From assembly GCA_030998225.1 (NCBI GenBank), contig JAPYXD010000259.1:6433001-6497000 (forward strand): DNA of 64,000 bases, written 5' to 3'. The stretch is from Diplolepis rosae (taxonomy: Eukaryota > Arthropoda > Insecta > Hymenoptera > Diplolepididae). Numbering within the stretch: position 1 is the first letter of the stretch; every line of letters begins with the position of its first letter. The translations under genes and the position numbers were made by a program. Below, one piece after another: positions 31,421-41,487 of the stretch. The notes under the pieces were generated by a model, which ran no database searches, was not told the DNA's origin, and worked only from the letters and a program-made list of their open reading frames with translations.

Positions 31421-32195
31421 GACTAGTTTTTCAAGTTAATTTTACTAGTATTTTTACACTGTCGATCAGAATTGTCCCAGTGGTGCCAGTATTGGCACAG
31501 TACAGGGCAAACAATAAATTTTATATTTGCTTGAAGAACGTAATTAAATATTTGAAATATTTTTGCAAATATCAACAGCGAGATAAAGTAAAGAAAATTA
31601 GCTGTCAGATGATATTTGCAAACCAATCAATAAATTGTATAATCGATTAGCAATTTGTCTTTGTCATCATGAATTTTCATTTCTCAATGTAGAGTCTTTA
31701 TTTTAAAGAATTTGATTGCAATAGCAAAAACAGGATTGCAATTACACTTTTTGGTAAGTTCAACTCACACAAGGCAGAGAGGGTCAACTTTGAAAGGTTA
31801 TAACTTTTGACCTATCCAAGTTAAGATCAATTCTTTTTAATTTAGCAGAATTCTGTTCTTTCAGATTTATCCTGTTTCAGCTATGACGTCAGGATTGCAG
31901 AAATGACCAAAAACGATTACTCTATTTTGAAAAAAAGTAAAAATACCTGCAAAAGGACAAAGATTCGGAAAGTCGCAACTCCGAAGTATATGAAGCTAGA
32001 ACTTTCTCTGTTATTTTCATATGACGCAGGATTTCATACATTTTAATTTATCCTCTGGCCTTATCAATATAATATTATTACAGAACGTTTTATTTTCTAA
32101 AAATTACATCCATGGGCAATTCAGGTCACGTAAACAATTCAGTTCCACAAAAATCATAATTTACCCAAGATTCAAAATAAATCAAAAATAAATTA
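31420..32195. other. Gene-free stretch, nothing recognised
   Basis: AT-rich DNA without a recognised gene or element. ATTCGGAAAGTCGCA (31965) recurs at 45282, suggesting a further old repeat. Confidence 0.4.
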
Positions 32196-32285
32196 GTGAT
32201 AAGGGCTACAATCAGAGGCGAAACGTTTGATTACGTAAAACTTTAAGTTTTTATTATCCTTAGGCCCTAAAGCCAACTATCAACA
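32196..32285 (+). mobile_element. Decayed terminal segment of the hammerhead-like family
   Basis: TAGTGATAAGGGCTACAATC, AGAGGCGAAACGTTTGATTA and CTTAGGCCCTAAAGCCAACT correspond in order to the terminal segment at 28760-28850. The core CTGATGA has decayed to GTGATAA. No satellite is attached. Confidence 0.55.
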
Positions 32286-33453
32286 TCAACATATGTCTAT
32301 AATTATTGATTAAGGCTGAATGCAAGTTCAGAACATGTTCCTTATTATCTTCTGATACATTTAACAAGTTTTGAGCAAGATATTTTTTAACAAGAAAAGT
32401 TATCTTCCATTGTTGGATTGAGATATAATTTTTTTTTGGATATGAAGTAAAAAATGGAACACGAAGCACGACTGTCATGATGAGAATGTGTTAGTAACTT
32501 TGGGAAAAATTAATTCGCATTTACAATATATAGTAAGAAACATACATCACGGAGAAAAATGGATATTGAAAAGTAGATATTCAAATAGGAAATATTCATC
32601 CATAATATCTAGATATTGACACGCAATATTAAAATATTTTTTTTCAATATATAAGATTTTCCAGAGAAATAACATTTGATATTCAGATTCAATAGTTTAG
32701 ATATTGAAGCATGAAGTGCGCGCGCATATATACAAAGGTCATGTAATCACTTTTTCGCTCTCATCGAAATCGAAGTGAATCTAAGATTGACATGCTTGCC
32801 ATGCTTGCAGCGTTCCGGAAAGATAAATTTTGAAAGTTTATTAAAGTTTCCTTAAGTTCGAATAAGTGTTTCTAATGGAATAAAAGTGATCGGGTCTTTA
32901 ACTTGAGATGCAGTAAGTAAAACATATAAGTTATATATTTTCTCTATATGTAGTTTATAGCCGAGAATGAAATCTAACCTTAATGTTAAGGTTAAGTTTC
33001 TAACAAGAACATTAAATTAATTTTAGACATGCCAAATAATGAAAATGAGAGCGATGTATAAATCTACTATATACTTATGTACATAATAAAATATAATTTA
33101 ACTTTTTTCTAAAAACTAAATATGTAGTTATTTTATAACCTTTAAATTTTTTTTTGAGTATCTTAGACATTGAGCTGTAACATCTATAACTTACCTTTTC
33201 AGTATACCTGATATTGATGTTAAATATCTGAGATATTTAACTTTAGTACCTCAGACATTCAAGTTTACTAACGAGGATATTCAGAAGTTTAGTATCTTGA
33301 ATATTCATTTTTAATATCTGAGATAATCAAGTTCAATATCTGAGATACTGGTGGTTAATATCTTTTTTTCAATATCTGCAGGCATTCAAGTAGAATATCT
33401 AAATGTTTGTCACATAGTTGAATGCTACTAACATTGTGCCTCAATATCTAGAT

Positions 33454-33994
33454 ATTATGGGTCAATATTTTAAAGAATTTGAAAATCTTTCTGTGGAAAA
33501 AATGACGCTTTCGACTGCGCTGGGATACGAGCCCAGGTCTTTCGATTGCCGGTCGACTGCTCTGACCACTGAGCTACACAGGCGTCCGACATCTCTTTCT
33601 CCACAGGAAGATCTCCTTATATCGCCTAGTGGCTCAGCCTTGCGGCTGTAAAATGATTTCAAATTAATTAGTTGAGTTTGAAATTTTTGTCACTGCCTAC
33701 ATTATCGGAGGATCACTAGTCGCGTGTCAGATAGGATACGTTGTCGACAGGTGTCCTCGTAGACAATTTCAAACTCTTATATCGCAAATAATGCAAATAA
33801 ATTTAATATTTTAAAGAATTTGAAAATCTTTCTGTGGAAAAAATGACGCTTTCGACTGCTCTTATATCGCAAATAATGCAAATAAATTTAATATTTTAAA
33901 GAATTTGAAAATCTTTCTGTGGAAAAAATGACGCTTTCGACTGCTGACAAAAATTTCAAACTCAACTAATTAATTTGAAATTATGGGTCAATAT
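33454..33994 (-). mobile_element. Chimeric SINE insertion with 15-bp TSD and inverted module
   Basis: ATTATGGGTCAATAT flanks the 511-bp insertion at 33454-33468 and 33980-33994. From the left it contains a near full-length minus-strand SINE (33469-33645), the ~140-bp module of 29.9 kb in the opposite orientation (33660-33805), two partial SINE tails (33811-33859 and 33896-33944), and a 32-bp inverted scrap of the module end (33946-33977). One pair of target duplications encloses everything, so it arrived as one unit or was rearranged after insertion. Confidence 0.8.
33774..33943. repeat. Exact 85-bp tandem duplication
   Basis: CTCTTATATCGCAAATAATG through the SINE tail to GACGCTTTCGACTG is present twice head to tail (33774-33858 and 33859-33943) without a difference that I can see. 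It joins module flank and SINE tail. Confidence 0.85.
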
Positions 33995-34104
33995 CAATTT
34001 TTCTCCGTGTATACAATACAATACATATTATTATATTATATAATAAAATCACTTTATGTAAGGCATTTAAAACAAATTAAAATCGTTTTTTATTACAAAT
34101 TTAA

Positions 34105-35075
34105 AAAAATTCCCGGTCATTACCCGGTCCTGCGGCCACCTTGTTCTTGCTTAAGGCCATGGATTAACCGGGTGATTCTGCCGATTACGGATACAAACTA
34201 AATAAACAGTCGCGGACAATGTTCCAGGGATGGTCCCGAAGTAATAACCCCAAATCCAAGGTGTTAACAACCGTGCCGAGGGCTGCATGGCACCAGGGAG
34301 TGGTGTCTTCTAGGGTGCCTCTAGGAAACCAGTTCGCCTCCTGGAGTATTCAGAACTTACCTCTACATGCGGGGCTCTGCAGGGATGGACCTTGTATACT
34401 CCTGGCTGATATTGGGAATAACATGGAGAAAAATGATTTAAATAAAAGTATGTGCGAGGAATTGTTCGGAGGGAAGTTGGAAGTGACGGTAGAGCCCGAT
34501 TCCTTTGAGAAGTCTGACGCGAGGCAGCAGAAGAACTGCCTATACGGGACGCTTCAGATTGCGATGAAACGCATTTCCACTATTGAAGAAATGGTCCAGA
34601 AGATGGATGAATTTTGCAGGATAAAAAAAAACATGTTCCTGACAATTAGAGAGGGTATCGCGGAGATGTTGCACAAATTGAAGCAACTCCGCGAAGATAC
34701 AGAACACACAGAGGGCTGGCCCGGATCTATTGGAAACCAGCTCGGAAGGGCTCTTGGTAGGGAGGTGAAACTGACGCGGGCCCAAAGTGTTAAAAGAGTC
34801 CGGGATGAAGGCTGTCAGACAGTCCCAGAAATTGAGGCAGCACCGAAAAGGAAGCTTTCGAGGGGCCGCGTATAAAGCCAAGCATGCAGTGGCTGAGGAC
34901 ACCGAGGCTCGGCGTAAGGCACCTATAAAGTTTAAAGCTAGCGCAGTTCCAGGGCCTTGGTTTGTTGGGAAAGCAGGGGAATTTTGAGTTTAGTCGATAT
35001 TGTTTTGGCCGTGTCCCACACAACGTGCGTAAATGCATTCTCTATCTCCCCTGACCAAAAAAAAAAATATATATA
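34105..35075 (+). mobile_element. ORF1-only non-LTR retroposon with poly(A) tail
   Basis: A block distinctly richer in G+C than its neighbours, beginning near CCCGGTCATTACCCGGTCCT and ending CCCCTGACC followed by an A-run and TA repeats (35059-35082). It contains a gag-like ORF1 (34219-34875, frame-shifted extension to 34987) but no endonuclease or reverse transcriptase. The 5' border is approximate and no target duplication was found. Confidence 0.55.
34219..34875 (+). CDS. Gag-like ORF1 protein of a non-LTR element (uncertain)
   Basis: 218 codons from ATG 34219; a second in-frame ATG at 34423 (MEKNDLNKSMCEELFGG) may be the genuine start, since the earlier part is Ser/Pro/Trp-rich and looks like translated 5' untranslated region. 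Residues ~115-165 (GTLQIAMKRISTIEEMVQKM, then IREGIAEMLHKLKQLREDTE) are heptad-like and probably coiled coil. The C-terminus is basic (GCQTVPEIEAAPKRKLSRG). This layout resembles ORF1 of R1/Jockey-group LINEs, but no zinc knuckles are seen. A frame at 34787-34987 overlaps by shift and may be its continuation after a frameshift. It could alternatively be a host-derived retroposed gene. Confidence 0.4.
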   Translation: MFQGWSRSNNPKSKVLTTVPRAAWHQGVVSSRVPLGNQFASWSIQNLPLHAGLCRDGPCILLADIGNNMEKNDLNKSMCEELFGGKLEVTVEPDSFEKSDARQQKNCLYGTLQIAMKRISTIEEMVQKMDEFCRIKKNMFLTIREGIAEMLHKLKQLREDTEHTEGWPGSIGNQLGRALGREVKLTRAQSVKRVRDEGCQTVPEIEAAPKRKLSRGRV

Positions 35076-35114
35076 TATATCCCATAATTTGATAATTATA
35101 AATAACTATTAATA

Positions 35115-35381
35115 ATATTAATAGATGATTTTTTACTTTGGCTTTAGGGTCCAGAAATAATGTAAACTCAGGGTTTCATTTTTTCCTCAAAGGTTTCGAC
35201 TCAGATTGGAGTCCTCATCAGTGAATTTTTGGATACAATTCCATTTACATTCTGACTGAAGAAATATATCTCACTGATGAGGACTCCAATCTGAGTCAAA
35301 ACGTTTGAGGAAAAAATGAAACCCTGAGTTTACATTATTTCTGGACCCTAAAGCCAAAGTAAAAAATCATCTATCTATTAA
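35115..35381. mobile_element. Small palindrome of the hammerhead-like family
   Basis: Arms of ~105 bp (35121-35226 and 35271-35374) around a 45-bp loop. The outer ATAGATGATTTTTTACTTTG faces CAAAGTAAAAAATCATCTAT. Then come GGCTTTAGGGTCCAGAAATA and the core segment. The left arm core (minus strand) is intact; the right arm core reads GAGTCAAAACG, so the conserved G of GAAA is lost. AT microsatellites flank both sides. Confidence 0.85.
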
Positions 35382-35802
35382 TATATATATATATATATAT
35401 ATATCTACTAGTAAATTTAAAGCACGTAATAAAAGGCAGTAAGGATCGTCTGTTAACATCGTTTAAGTAAAAATTTTGCAAAAAGTTTATTTTTGAGAAA
35501 ATAAAATAAAATTGTTGAATTAAGAAAAAACAACACGAATCGTCTCATCATTCTTCATCATGACAGCACGAGCTCACACACTGTATGTCGGACAACTGAA
35601 TACTTAAGACAGCAAAACATCGATTTTTTAGATCATCCAGCGTTCAATTAGATTTGTCGCCAAATGACGGTTTTACGTTCCCGAAAATTAAAGATAAAAT
35701 GTGCATTTAACGATTTTTATCACCTAAAAAGGTAGAAGAAGCATACAAAACACACATTTTGAGCATAATATTTACTGAGTAGAATATGTGCTTTACTGGT
35801 TG

Positions 35803-35958
35803 GTTCAAACTAGTGTCGGATCAAGGAATCGTGTCTTTTTCTAAGGCATGTGAAAGAAAGGAAAGAAGGAAGGCACCCCCCCCCCCCCTCGTTCTTTCTT
35901 TTGTTCTTCACGCTTTAAAAGAAGACACACGATTTCTTAATCCGCCACTGGTTCAAAC
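35803..35958. mobile_element. 140-bp hAT MITE with perfect 8-bp TSD
   Basis: GTTCAAAC occurs at 35803-35810 and 35951-35958. Between them the left end TAGTGTCGGATCAAGGAATC and the inverse of the right end (CAGTGGCGGATTAAGAAATC) match. CAGTGGCGG ends with 8-bp duplications are typical of hAT elements. The loop contains a run of 13 C (35876-35888). Confidence 0.8.
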
Positions 35959-36050
35959 ATACTTACTGTGAATCATCAAACTGTGTCTATGCTTGATATC
36001 TCTCATTCTGAGGTAATGAAAGTAAAGAAGGTACTCAGCATTAGCATCTA

Positions 36051-36720
36051 CAAGGAAAAAAATAGTTCAATAAAGTTTATGGAACTGTTCAAGAGTTGAG
36101 GATATAGGCATTTACGGAACAGAGTTCTAGAGAATTTACAGAATTTTTAAAAATAAAATGTGGAACTTTCAATAGCACAGGTTTGCAAGGTTTTGTTGTT
36201 GAAAAGCTATGGGTGGTTTCCGGAGTAATTTTTGACGTAAAATCCGAATCCGGAATCAGAATCAGCCTATCACGTCAGGATTTTGAGATATTTGAGGTTA
36301 TGTGCTCGAAAAATGGGGTTTTTCGTTACTTTTGAGGTTATCTACAGGACAGAAGAAATTTTTTTGGTTTTTTTTCTCAAATGTCATCATTTAGCACTAC
36401 TCCTTCCCTTCAAAATGAGCTATTAAACAGTCACGAGCGATTTTTTTTCACAAAGATACGGCCATATCAAGTTTTGACATTTATTCGAACAACCTTATGA
36501 GCATTCACATTGACTCTTTGGTGCATACCATTCTGCATTCGAAAATTTATCTTGAAAATTTGTGCTTACGGGTTTTGATGGTCTGTGAATAAGAATTTAC
36601 AGTCAGAAAATTGACATTTCCATTTCTAAGATGGCGGATTCAAAATCTCTCTTCCGTAAATTCCTGTATCCCCAACTCTTAAACAGTTCTATAAAATTTA
36701 CTAAACTATTTTTTTCCGTG
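36051..36720. mobile_element. MITE with ~65-bp TIRs (GGAAAAAAATAGTT family)
   Basis: Left AAGGAAAAAAATAGTTCAAT, GGAACTGTTCAAGAGTTGAG and GATATAGGCATTTACGG face the right-hand CCTGTATCCCCAACTC, TTAAACAGTTCTATAAAATT and TACTAAACTATTTTTTTCCG. The interior of ~540 bp has no coding support. A solo left end lies at 31239. Confidence 0.75.
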
Positions 36721-37984
36721 CTCGATTTCCTTCTGAACATTAGGCGTGACTACTGAATGAAAATATGAAATTTTATTTTTTCCAGTATTATTTTTACATT
36801 CAGAGAAAAGTCCTTTTGGGTTGAAAGGAATCCTTTTAAATTATTAAATTAAAGCTATTTTCGTTGTAAATCTACTTAAAAGGAACTCCTTTTGAATCAA
36901 ATCGGCTTTCCCTTTCAAACATTTGCCGTTTCAAAACAAAACGATTCAGCGAGACACTGAATATCAGTATCTCGAGTGTTGCGTTCAGTTTAATGAATTA
37001 TTTCTGAAAGCAAGAAACATATAAACTACTGTTTATATGTTTATATGTTTCTTCCCTTTAAAATTTAAAGTTCTGAATGATAGAAACTTCAAAACATAAA
37101 ACTACATGCAGCTTACTTTATAATAAATATTCAAAAACCTAAGATCAGAATCTCAGATTGTGTAGCAGGAACATTGAAAATTTCTGAATATTGACATTTT
37201 TCTATTCGAAGTCTAATTTCAGAATCTCAATTACTGCTCTCAAGCATGAATGTAGAATGCAAAGGCGAATATTTTGAAAAACAATAAAGCAGTCTGTTTG
37301 ATTGTAAAATTCTTCTTTTTATTACTTTGGTAGTAGATTCAGAATGCCCCTCGCATTTCACGTCAATCAAGTTCTTCATCGTTTAGGAGTAAATTCATTG
37401 TAATCTCTTTTTTGAAATAACTATAACTGTGCATTGTTTGGGTATTAAAAATCAAACTGTCGAGCTTTCCTCAGCGGCTTAAGTATCCGATGAAAATCGA
37501 TCTTACGTCGAGCACAGTGTACAAATCTACACGGGCACTAGTGAAAGCACATATTTGTGATTTGTGTGCATGTGAGACGGACACATGAAACTTTACACGC
37601 GTCCCGCAAGCGCAGCGAAATGTATTCGAAGCAGGGGGCAGATCTGTCTACGTCTTCTCAAGGCATATTAGGATGATTCTCAGTGCCCCTATAAACTATT
37701 GCGCGAGCATCCATACACAATGACAATCTTCATACGCATATGCAAGGAGTTCCCTTTTGTCACTCGCCCTATATCTATAGGAACGCATCATATAAGACGC
37801 ATTTTCTTTGTGCTCAGAATTAAGAAATGATTTTACGTTCACTGTTACAAATTTCTGCCGGAATTTTCGAAACACAAACTAAAGTTTTATGCAATTAAAA
37901 TTTCCGAAAATTGAGATTAATTTTGAAAAAATTCAGTTAATTTTTAATACATTTTAGGGAAATTTTTAATTTTTAGTTACAAAT
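36721..37984. other. Gene-free stretch
   Basis: Includes AAAAGTCCTTTTGGG and AAAGGAATCCTTTT words at 36.8-36.93 kb, resembling the interior of the element at 8387-9199, and a short ATATAAAC/GTTTATAT hairpin near 37020-37050. A less AT-rich part at 37.45-37.78 kb shows nothing recognisable. Confidence 0.4.
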
Positions 37985-38459
37985 TACACCCAGAAAAGTT
38001 TTATTTAGATTTAAAAAATCGTTTTTTTTAACATCATTTCTTCAATTCGAAGTTAAGACACCTTTGGAACAAATATATATTTATTTGATCTTAAGAAATC
38101 ACGTTTTCAGCGTTTTTTGAATAAAAGAGATTATTTTTTTAACATTATTTATTTTACTCAAAAGAATATCTTTTTTATTCAAATACAGTACTGAAAAAAG
38201 TTAAGAAATAATATATTTAATTTTATTGCGTTGAAGAAAGAACATTTTTCCTTTAAATTAAAGAAAATATTTCTGTGAATCACATTACACATGTACTATA
38301 CGACTGCGCAGATATTCATTTCTGTAATAAAAAGCAAAAATAAACAATTAAGAAATTTCTTTAAATCAAAGAAAACTTTCTTTGACCGTATAGGAATGCA
38401 TACATTTGTTTCGATTCAAACAAATTTTTTTTAATCAAAGAGACTTTTTTCTGGATGTA
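37985..38459. mobile_element. MITE with TACACCCAGAAAA ends
   Basis: Left end TACACCCAGAAAAGTTTT and right end AGACTTTTTTCTGGATGTA are inverted copies. The interior carries AATCAAAGAAA/TTTCTTTGATT words resembling the inner TIR. Non-coding. Confidence 0.6.
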
Positions 38460-38461
38460 CT

Positions 38462-39180
38462 GCACTTAGAAAAAAAGTTTAATCGTTTTAACCAAATCAT
38501 TTTAGTGAATAATCCAAGATCTTTGGTAAAATCATACAAAATTCAACGAAAACTCGATTGAATAAACTGAAATATTGGTTTGATTCAACCAAATCGTAAT
38601 CAAACTATTTATCCTTGGTCACATGAAACTAATTCTTTGGCTGATCCAACTAAATTAACAGAAGAAATTTAACGCTCTGGACAATTGAAGCTTTATACAG
38701 TCAGTAAAATATTTACTTAATCCAATCAAAAATTATTTGGATCAACCGATGAATTTGATTATTACACTTAGGAAAGAAATTTGTTTAATTTAAACAAACT
38801 TTTTTCTTGGATATACCAAAATACAAAGTTAATTAAGTACAAATTTTTGATTAAATCTATAGAAATATTTTATCTAAAAAACAAGTTGGTTGAAAAAATA
38901 AAAAAAAAATTGGTTAACTGTACCAGTCCATTTATTTGATTGATCGAATCAAATTTTTGTTGCATCAACCAGACTTTTTTCTGAGTATATACTCTTAAAC
39001 AACTTTTTATTTCATTCAACCAAATAATTTATCTCATTCAACAATAAATAATTTGATTGCATAAGATTTAGTCAAATGATACAAATATTGAAGTTGGTTC
39101 AACCAAATTTTATTTGAACCAAAGAACAATCAAGGTTTATTTAACAAAATATGAAATCTCTGCAAGATCTTTTTAACAAT
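38462..39180. repeat. TTCAACCAAAT array within one or two TIR elements
   Basis: Left GCACTTAGAAAAAAAGTTTA and right AGACTTTTTTCTGAGTAT (38971-38988) can pair, and another CACTTAGGAAAGAAATTTG sits at 38765. The interior is a dense array of CAACCAAAT and ATTTGATTG words up to about 39180. Probably two related elements next to each other. Confidence 0.5.
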
Positions 39181-39357
39181 AATTTTTCACTGCACACTGT
39201 TCATTTATTGTGACAAGAACCCACACACATAAAAAATTAATCTATTATATATACAAAACTGTAGCATTTTGAATACTGTAATAAATAAACGTATAAAATA
39301 CTAAAAAAGATAGAATAACTGTTATTTGGAATAAATAAACAATCCTGTTTTCAATAA

Positions 39358-39727
39358 TGAACAGGACTTATATCAACCCTTAGTATCAATATTAAATATT
39401 GTTGGTGTTCTTAGTTGGCTTTAGGTTCCAGAAAAAATTCAACTCAAAGTTTCATATTTTCAAACGTTTCGATTCAGATTAGAGTCCTTATAAGTGAGAA
39501 TTTATTTCTCTTATTTTGTTAAGTAGTCGGAAAAAACGTTGGTGGAAAAATTAATTCAATTGACAAAATAACAAATTTGTTTCTTTTCTTTCACTGCAAA
39601 CTAAATGAACCCATAATTTTAAAACAGCACTAAAGTTTTGAAAAAAATTTGTGATTTTATCACTTGGATTAATTTTTTCCCCAACGTTTTTTTCGGCTAC
39701 TTAACAAAAACACCAACAATATTTAAT
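39358..39727. mobile_element. Hammerhead-family copy forming a short hairpin with unequal arms
   Basis: Begins AACAGGACTTATATCAACCC like the left edge of the giant palindrome. The left arm then has TAAATATTGTTGGTGTT, a ~125-bp terminal segment (TTAGTTGGCTTTAGGTTCCA ... GAGAATTTATTTCTC) with a decayed core (CTTATAAGG), then TTGTTAAGTAGTCGGAAAAA. The right arm ends GGCTACTTAACAAAAACACC followed by AACAATATTTA, thus lacking the ~125 bp. Confidence 0.65.
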
Positions 39728-39796
39728 CTTATTTTTGATCTATTATTCTTGCATGTAAAATATATTGTGGTCTCTTATCCAATAGGTTCTTTTTAA

Positions 39797-41140
39797 TTTA
39801 AATATTTTTGGTGTACTTAGTTGGCTTTAGGGTCCAGAAAAAATGTAAACTCAAGGTTTCATATTTTTAAACGTTTCGACTCAGGTTGGAGTCCTCATCA
39901 GTGAGAATTTATTTCTATAAAAAATACAAAGGAAGAATCTTAAAAATTGTCCGTGTGACGGATAAACATTGTAGTAAAAAAGTGATATAAAAGAATTGCA
40001 GGTGTGAAAATATAAAATTGGACTGAATAATTAAATTTGCGATACAGTAAAACTGTAACAAAACTGTACAAAAATTTTTTCTGTAAAATTACTAAAGAGA
40101 ACTTTAAAGAATAGCACGTATGACGGATAAAACATTGTGGTAAACCGATATAAATGAATTGTACATGTGAACTTATATAAAACTGGTCTAAACTAAATGT
40201 AAAAAAAATGTAAAAAAAAACCTGTACAGAAAAATTTTTTTATAAAAAAATAAAAGAAGAAACTTGAAATTTTGAACGTGTGACCGATGAAGATACTGTT
40301 AAAAAATGATGTAAAAAATTGCAAGTTTGAAACTATAAAATTGGACTAAATAACTAAATTTGCGATACAGTAAAACTAACAAAAACTGTACAAAAAAAAA
40401 TTTTCTATAAAATTACTAAAGAGAACCTTAAAGAATAGCACGTATGACCGATAAAATATTGTAATAAAATGATATAAATGAATTATACATGTGAACCAGT
40501 AAAATTGGTCTAAACTGAATGTAAATGAACTGTACAGAAAAAAAAATTTTCTATAAAAATACAAAAGAAGAAACTTGAACAATTTTGAACGTGTGACCGA
40601 TGAACATTCTGTTAAAAAATGATGTAAAAGAATTGCAAGTTTGAAATTATAAAATTGGTCTGTATAAAGAAATTAGCTAAAAAGTAAAACTGTAAAACCT
40701 TAATTTGAAAAAATTACCAACAAGAGAGACTTAAAGGTAGCACGTGTGACAGATAACAATTTTGGTTAACCGATATAGATGAATTGTACAAATGAAACTA
40801 AACTAAATGTAAAAAAATGTAAAAAAACCTGTACAGAAAAAAAATTTCCTATAAAAAGACAAAGGAAGAAACTTGAAATTTTGAACGTGTGACCGATGAA
40901 CATACTGTTAAAAAATGATGTAAAAAAATTGCAAGTTTGAAACTATAAAATTGGACTAAATAACTAAATTTGCGATACAGTAAAACTGTAACAAAAAAAC
41001 TGTACAAACAATTTTTTCTGTAAAATTACTACAGAGAACCTTAAAGAATAGCACGTGTGACGGATAAACATTGTAATAAAATGATATAAATGAACTATAC
41101 ATGTGAACCTGTAAGAACAATTAAGTTCAATCTGTGACTG
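39797..41140 (-). mobile_element. Long single-arm copy of the hammerhead/satellite family
   Basis: Starts ATTTTTGGTGTACTTAGTTG, GCTTTAGGGTCCAGAAAAAA and continues with an intact minus-strand hammerhead-like core at about 39850-39905. The satellite array follows. It corresponds to one arm of the 25.4-kb palindrome with noticeable divergence. No second arm is present; the right end near 41140 is a guess. Confidence 0.75.
39940..41140. repeat. ~155-bp satellite array, eight units
   Basis: CGTGTGACGGATAAACATTG and variants start near 39951, 40106, 40277, 40438, 40589, 40740, 40884 and 41051, spacings 144-171 bp. Two unit types alternate partly: GCACGTRTGAC...ATTGT and GAACGTGTGACCGATGAACA. Each unit also contains CTGTACARAAAAAATTTT-like palindromic A/T blocks. 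Confidence 0.8.
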
Positions 41141-41212
41141 GATTCTAGCACCACAATCATTTATTTTTAAACACAAAAAGTGAGAAATCAGTTGAAACTA
41201 ATTGATTCTTTC

Positions 41213-41487
41213 TACTCTCTAAATCTGAATCAGTAAAAATCTACTGATCATCAGTGAAATTTGACTGATTCAAATAGCTAAAAAGAGGTTACTGTAAATC
41301 AGTCGAATTTCACTGATTACTTCAGTGTAAACAACTGATTTAACAGTGAATAATACTTTTTCACTGATTCAATCAGTGAAAATTAACTGATTTGAAAGTG
41401 AAAAATATTTTTGCATTGATGAATCAATGAAAAGGCAAATTACTGATTCAATCAGTGAAAATTCGACTGATTCAGATTTAGAGAGTA
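41213..41487. mobile_element. MITE built from TIR-like repeats (CACTGATT family)
   Basis: TACTCTCTAAATCTGAATCA at the left faces its inverse at the right (TGATTCAGATTTAGAGAGTA); 22 bp match perfectly. The whole interior is a tandem of CACTGATTCAATCAGTGAAA variants, which is an extension of the inner TIR word. Non-coding, 275 bp. Confidence 0.85.

Larger units (their letters stand above)
32548..34009. mobile_element. TIR element (CACGGAGAAAAAT) with internal array, carrying a SINE insertion
   Basis: Left end CACGGAGAAAAATGGATATT and right end AATATCAATTTTTCTCCGTG are inverted with one mismatch over 22 bp. The interior from about 32560 to 33470 is a degenerate array of ATATCTAGATATT and AATATCTGAGATATTCAA words. 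At 33469-33979 a chimeric SINE interrupts it. Without the insertion the element is about 0.93 kb. It encodes nothing recognised. Confidence 0.7.

Noticed and set aside
34219..34987. Retroviral or viral gag
   Set aside because: No zinc knuckles, protease or LTRs; the poly(A) end and ORF1-like coiled coil fit a non-LTR element better.
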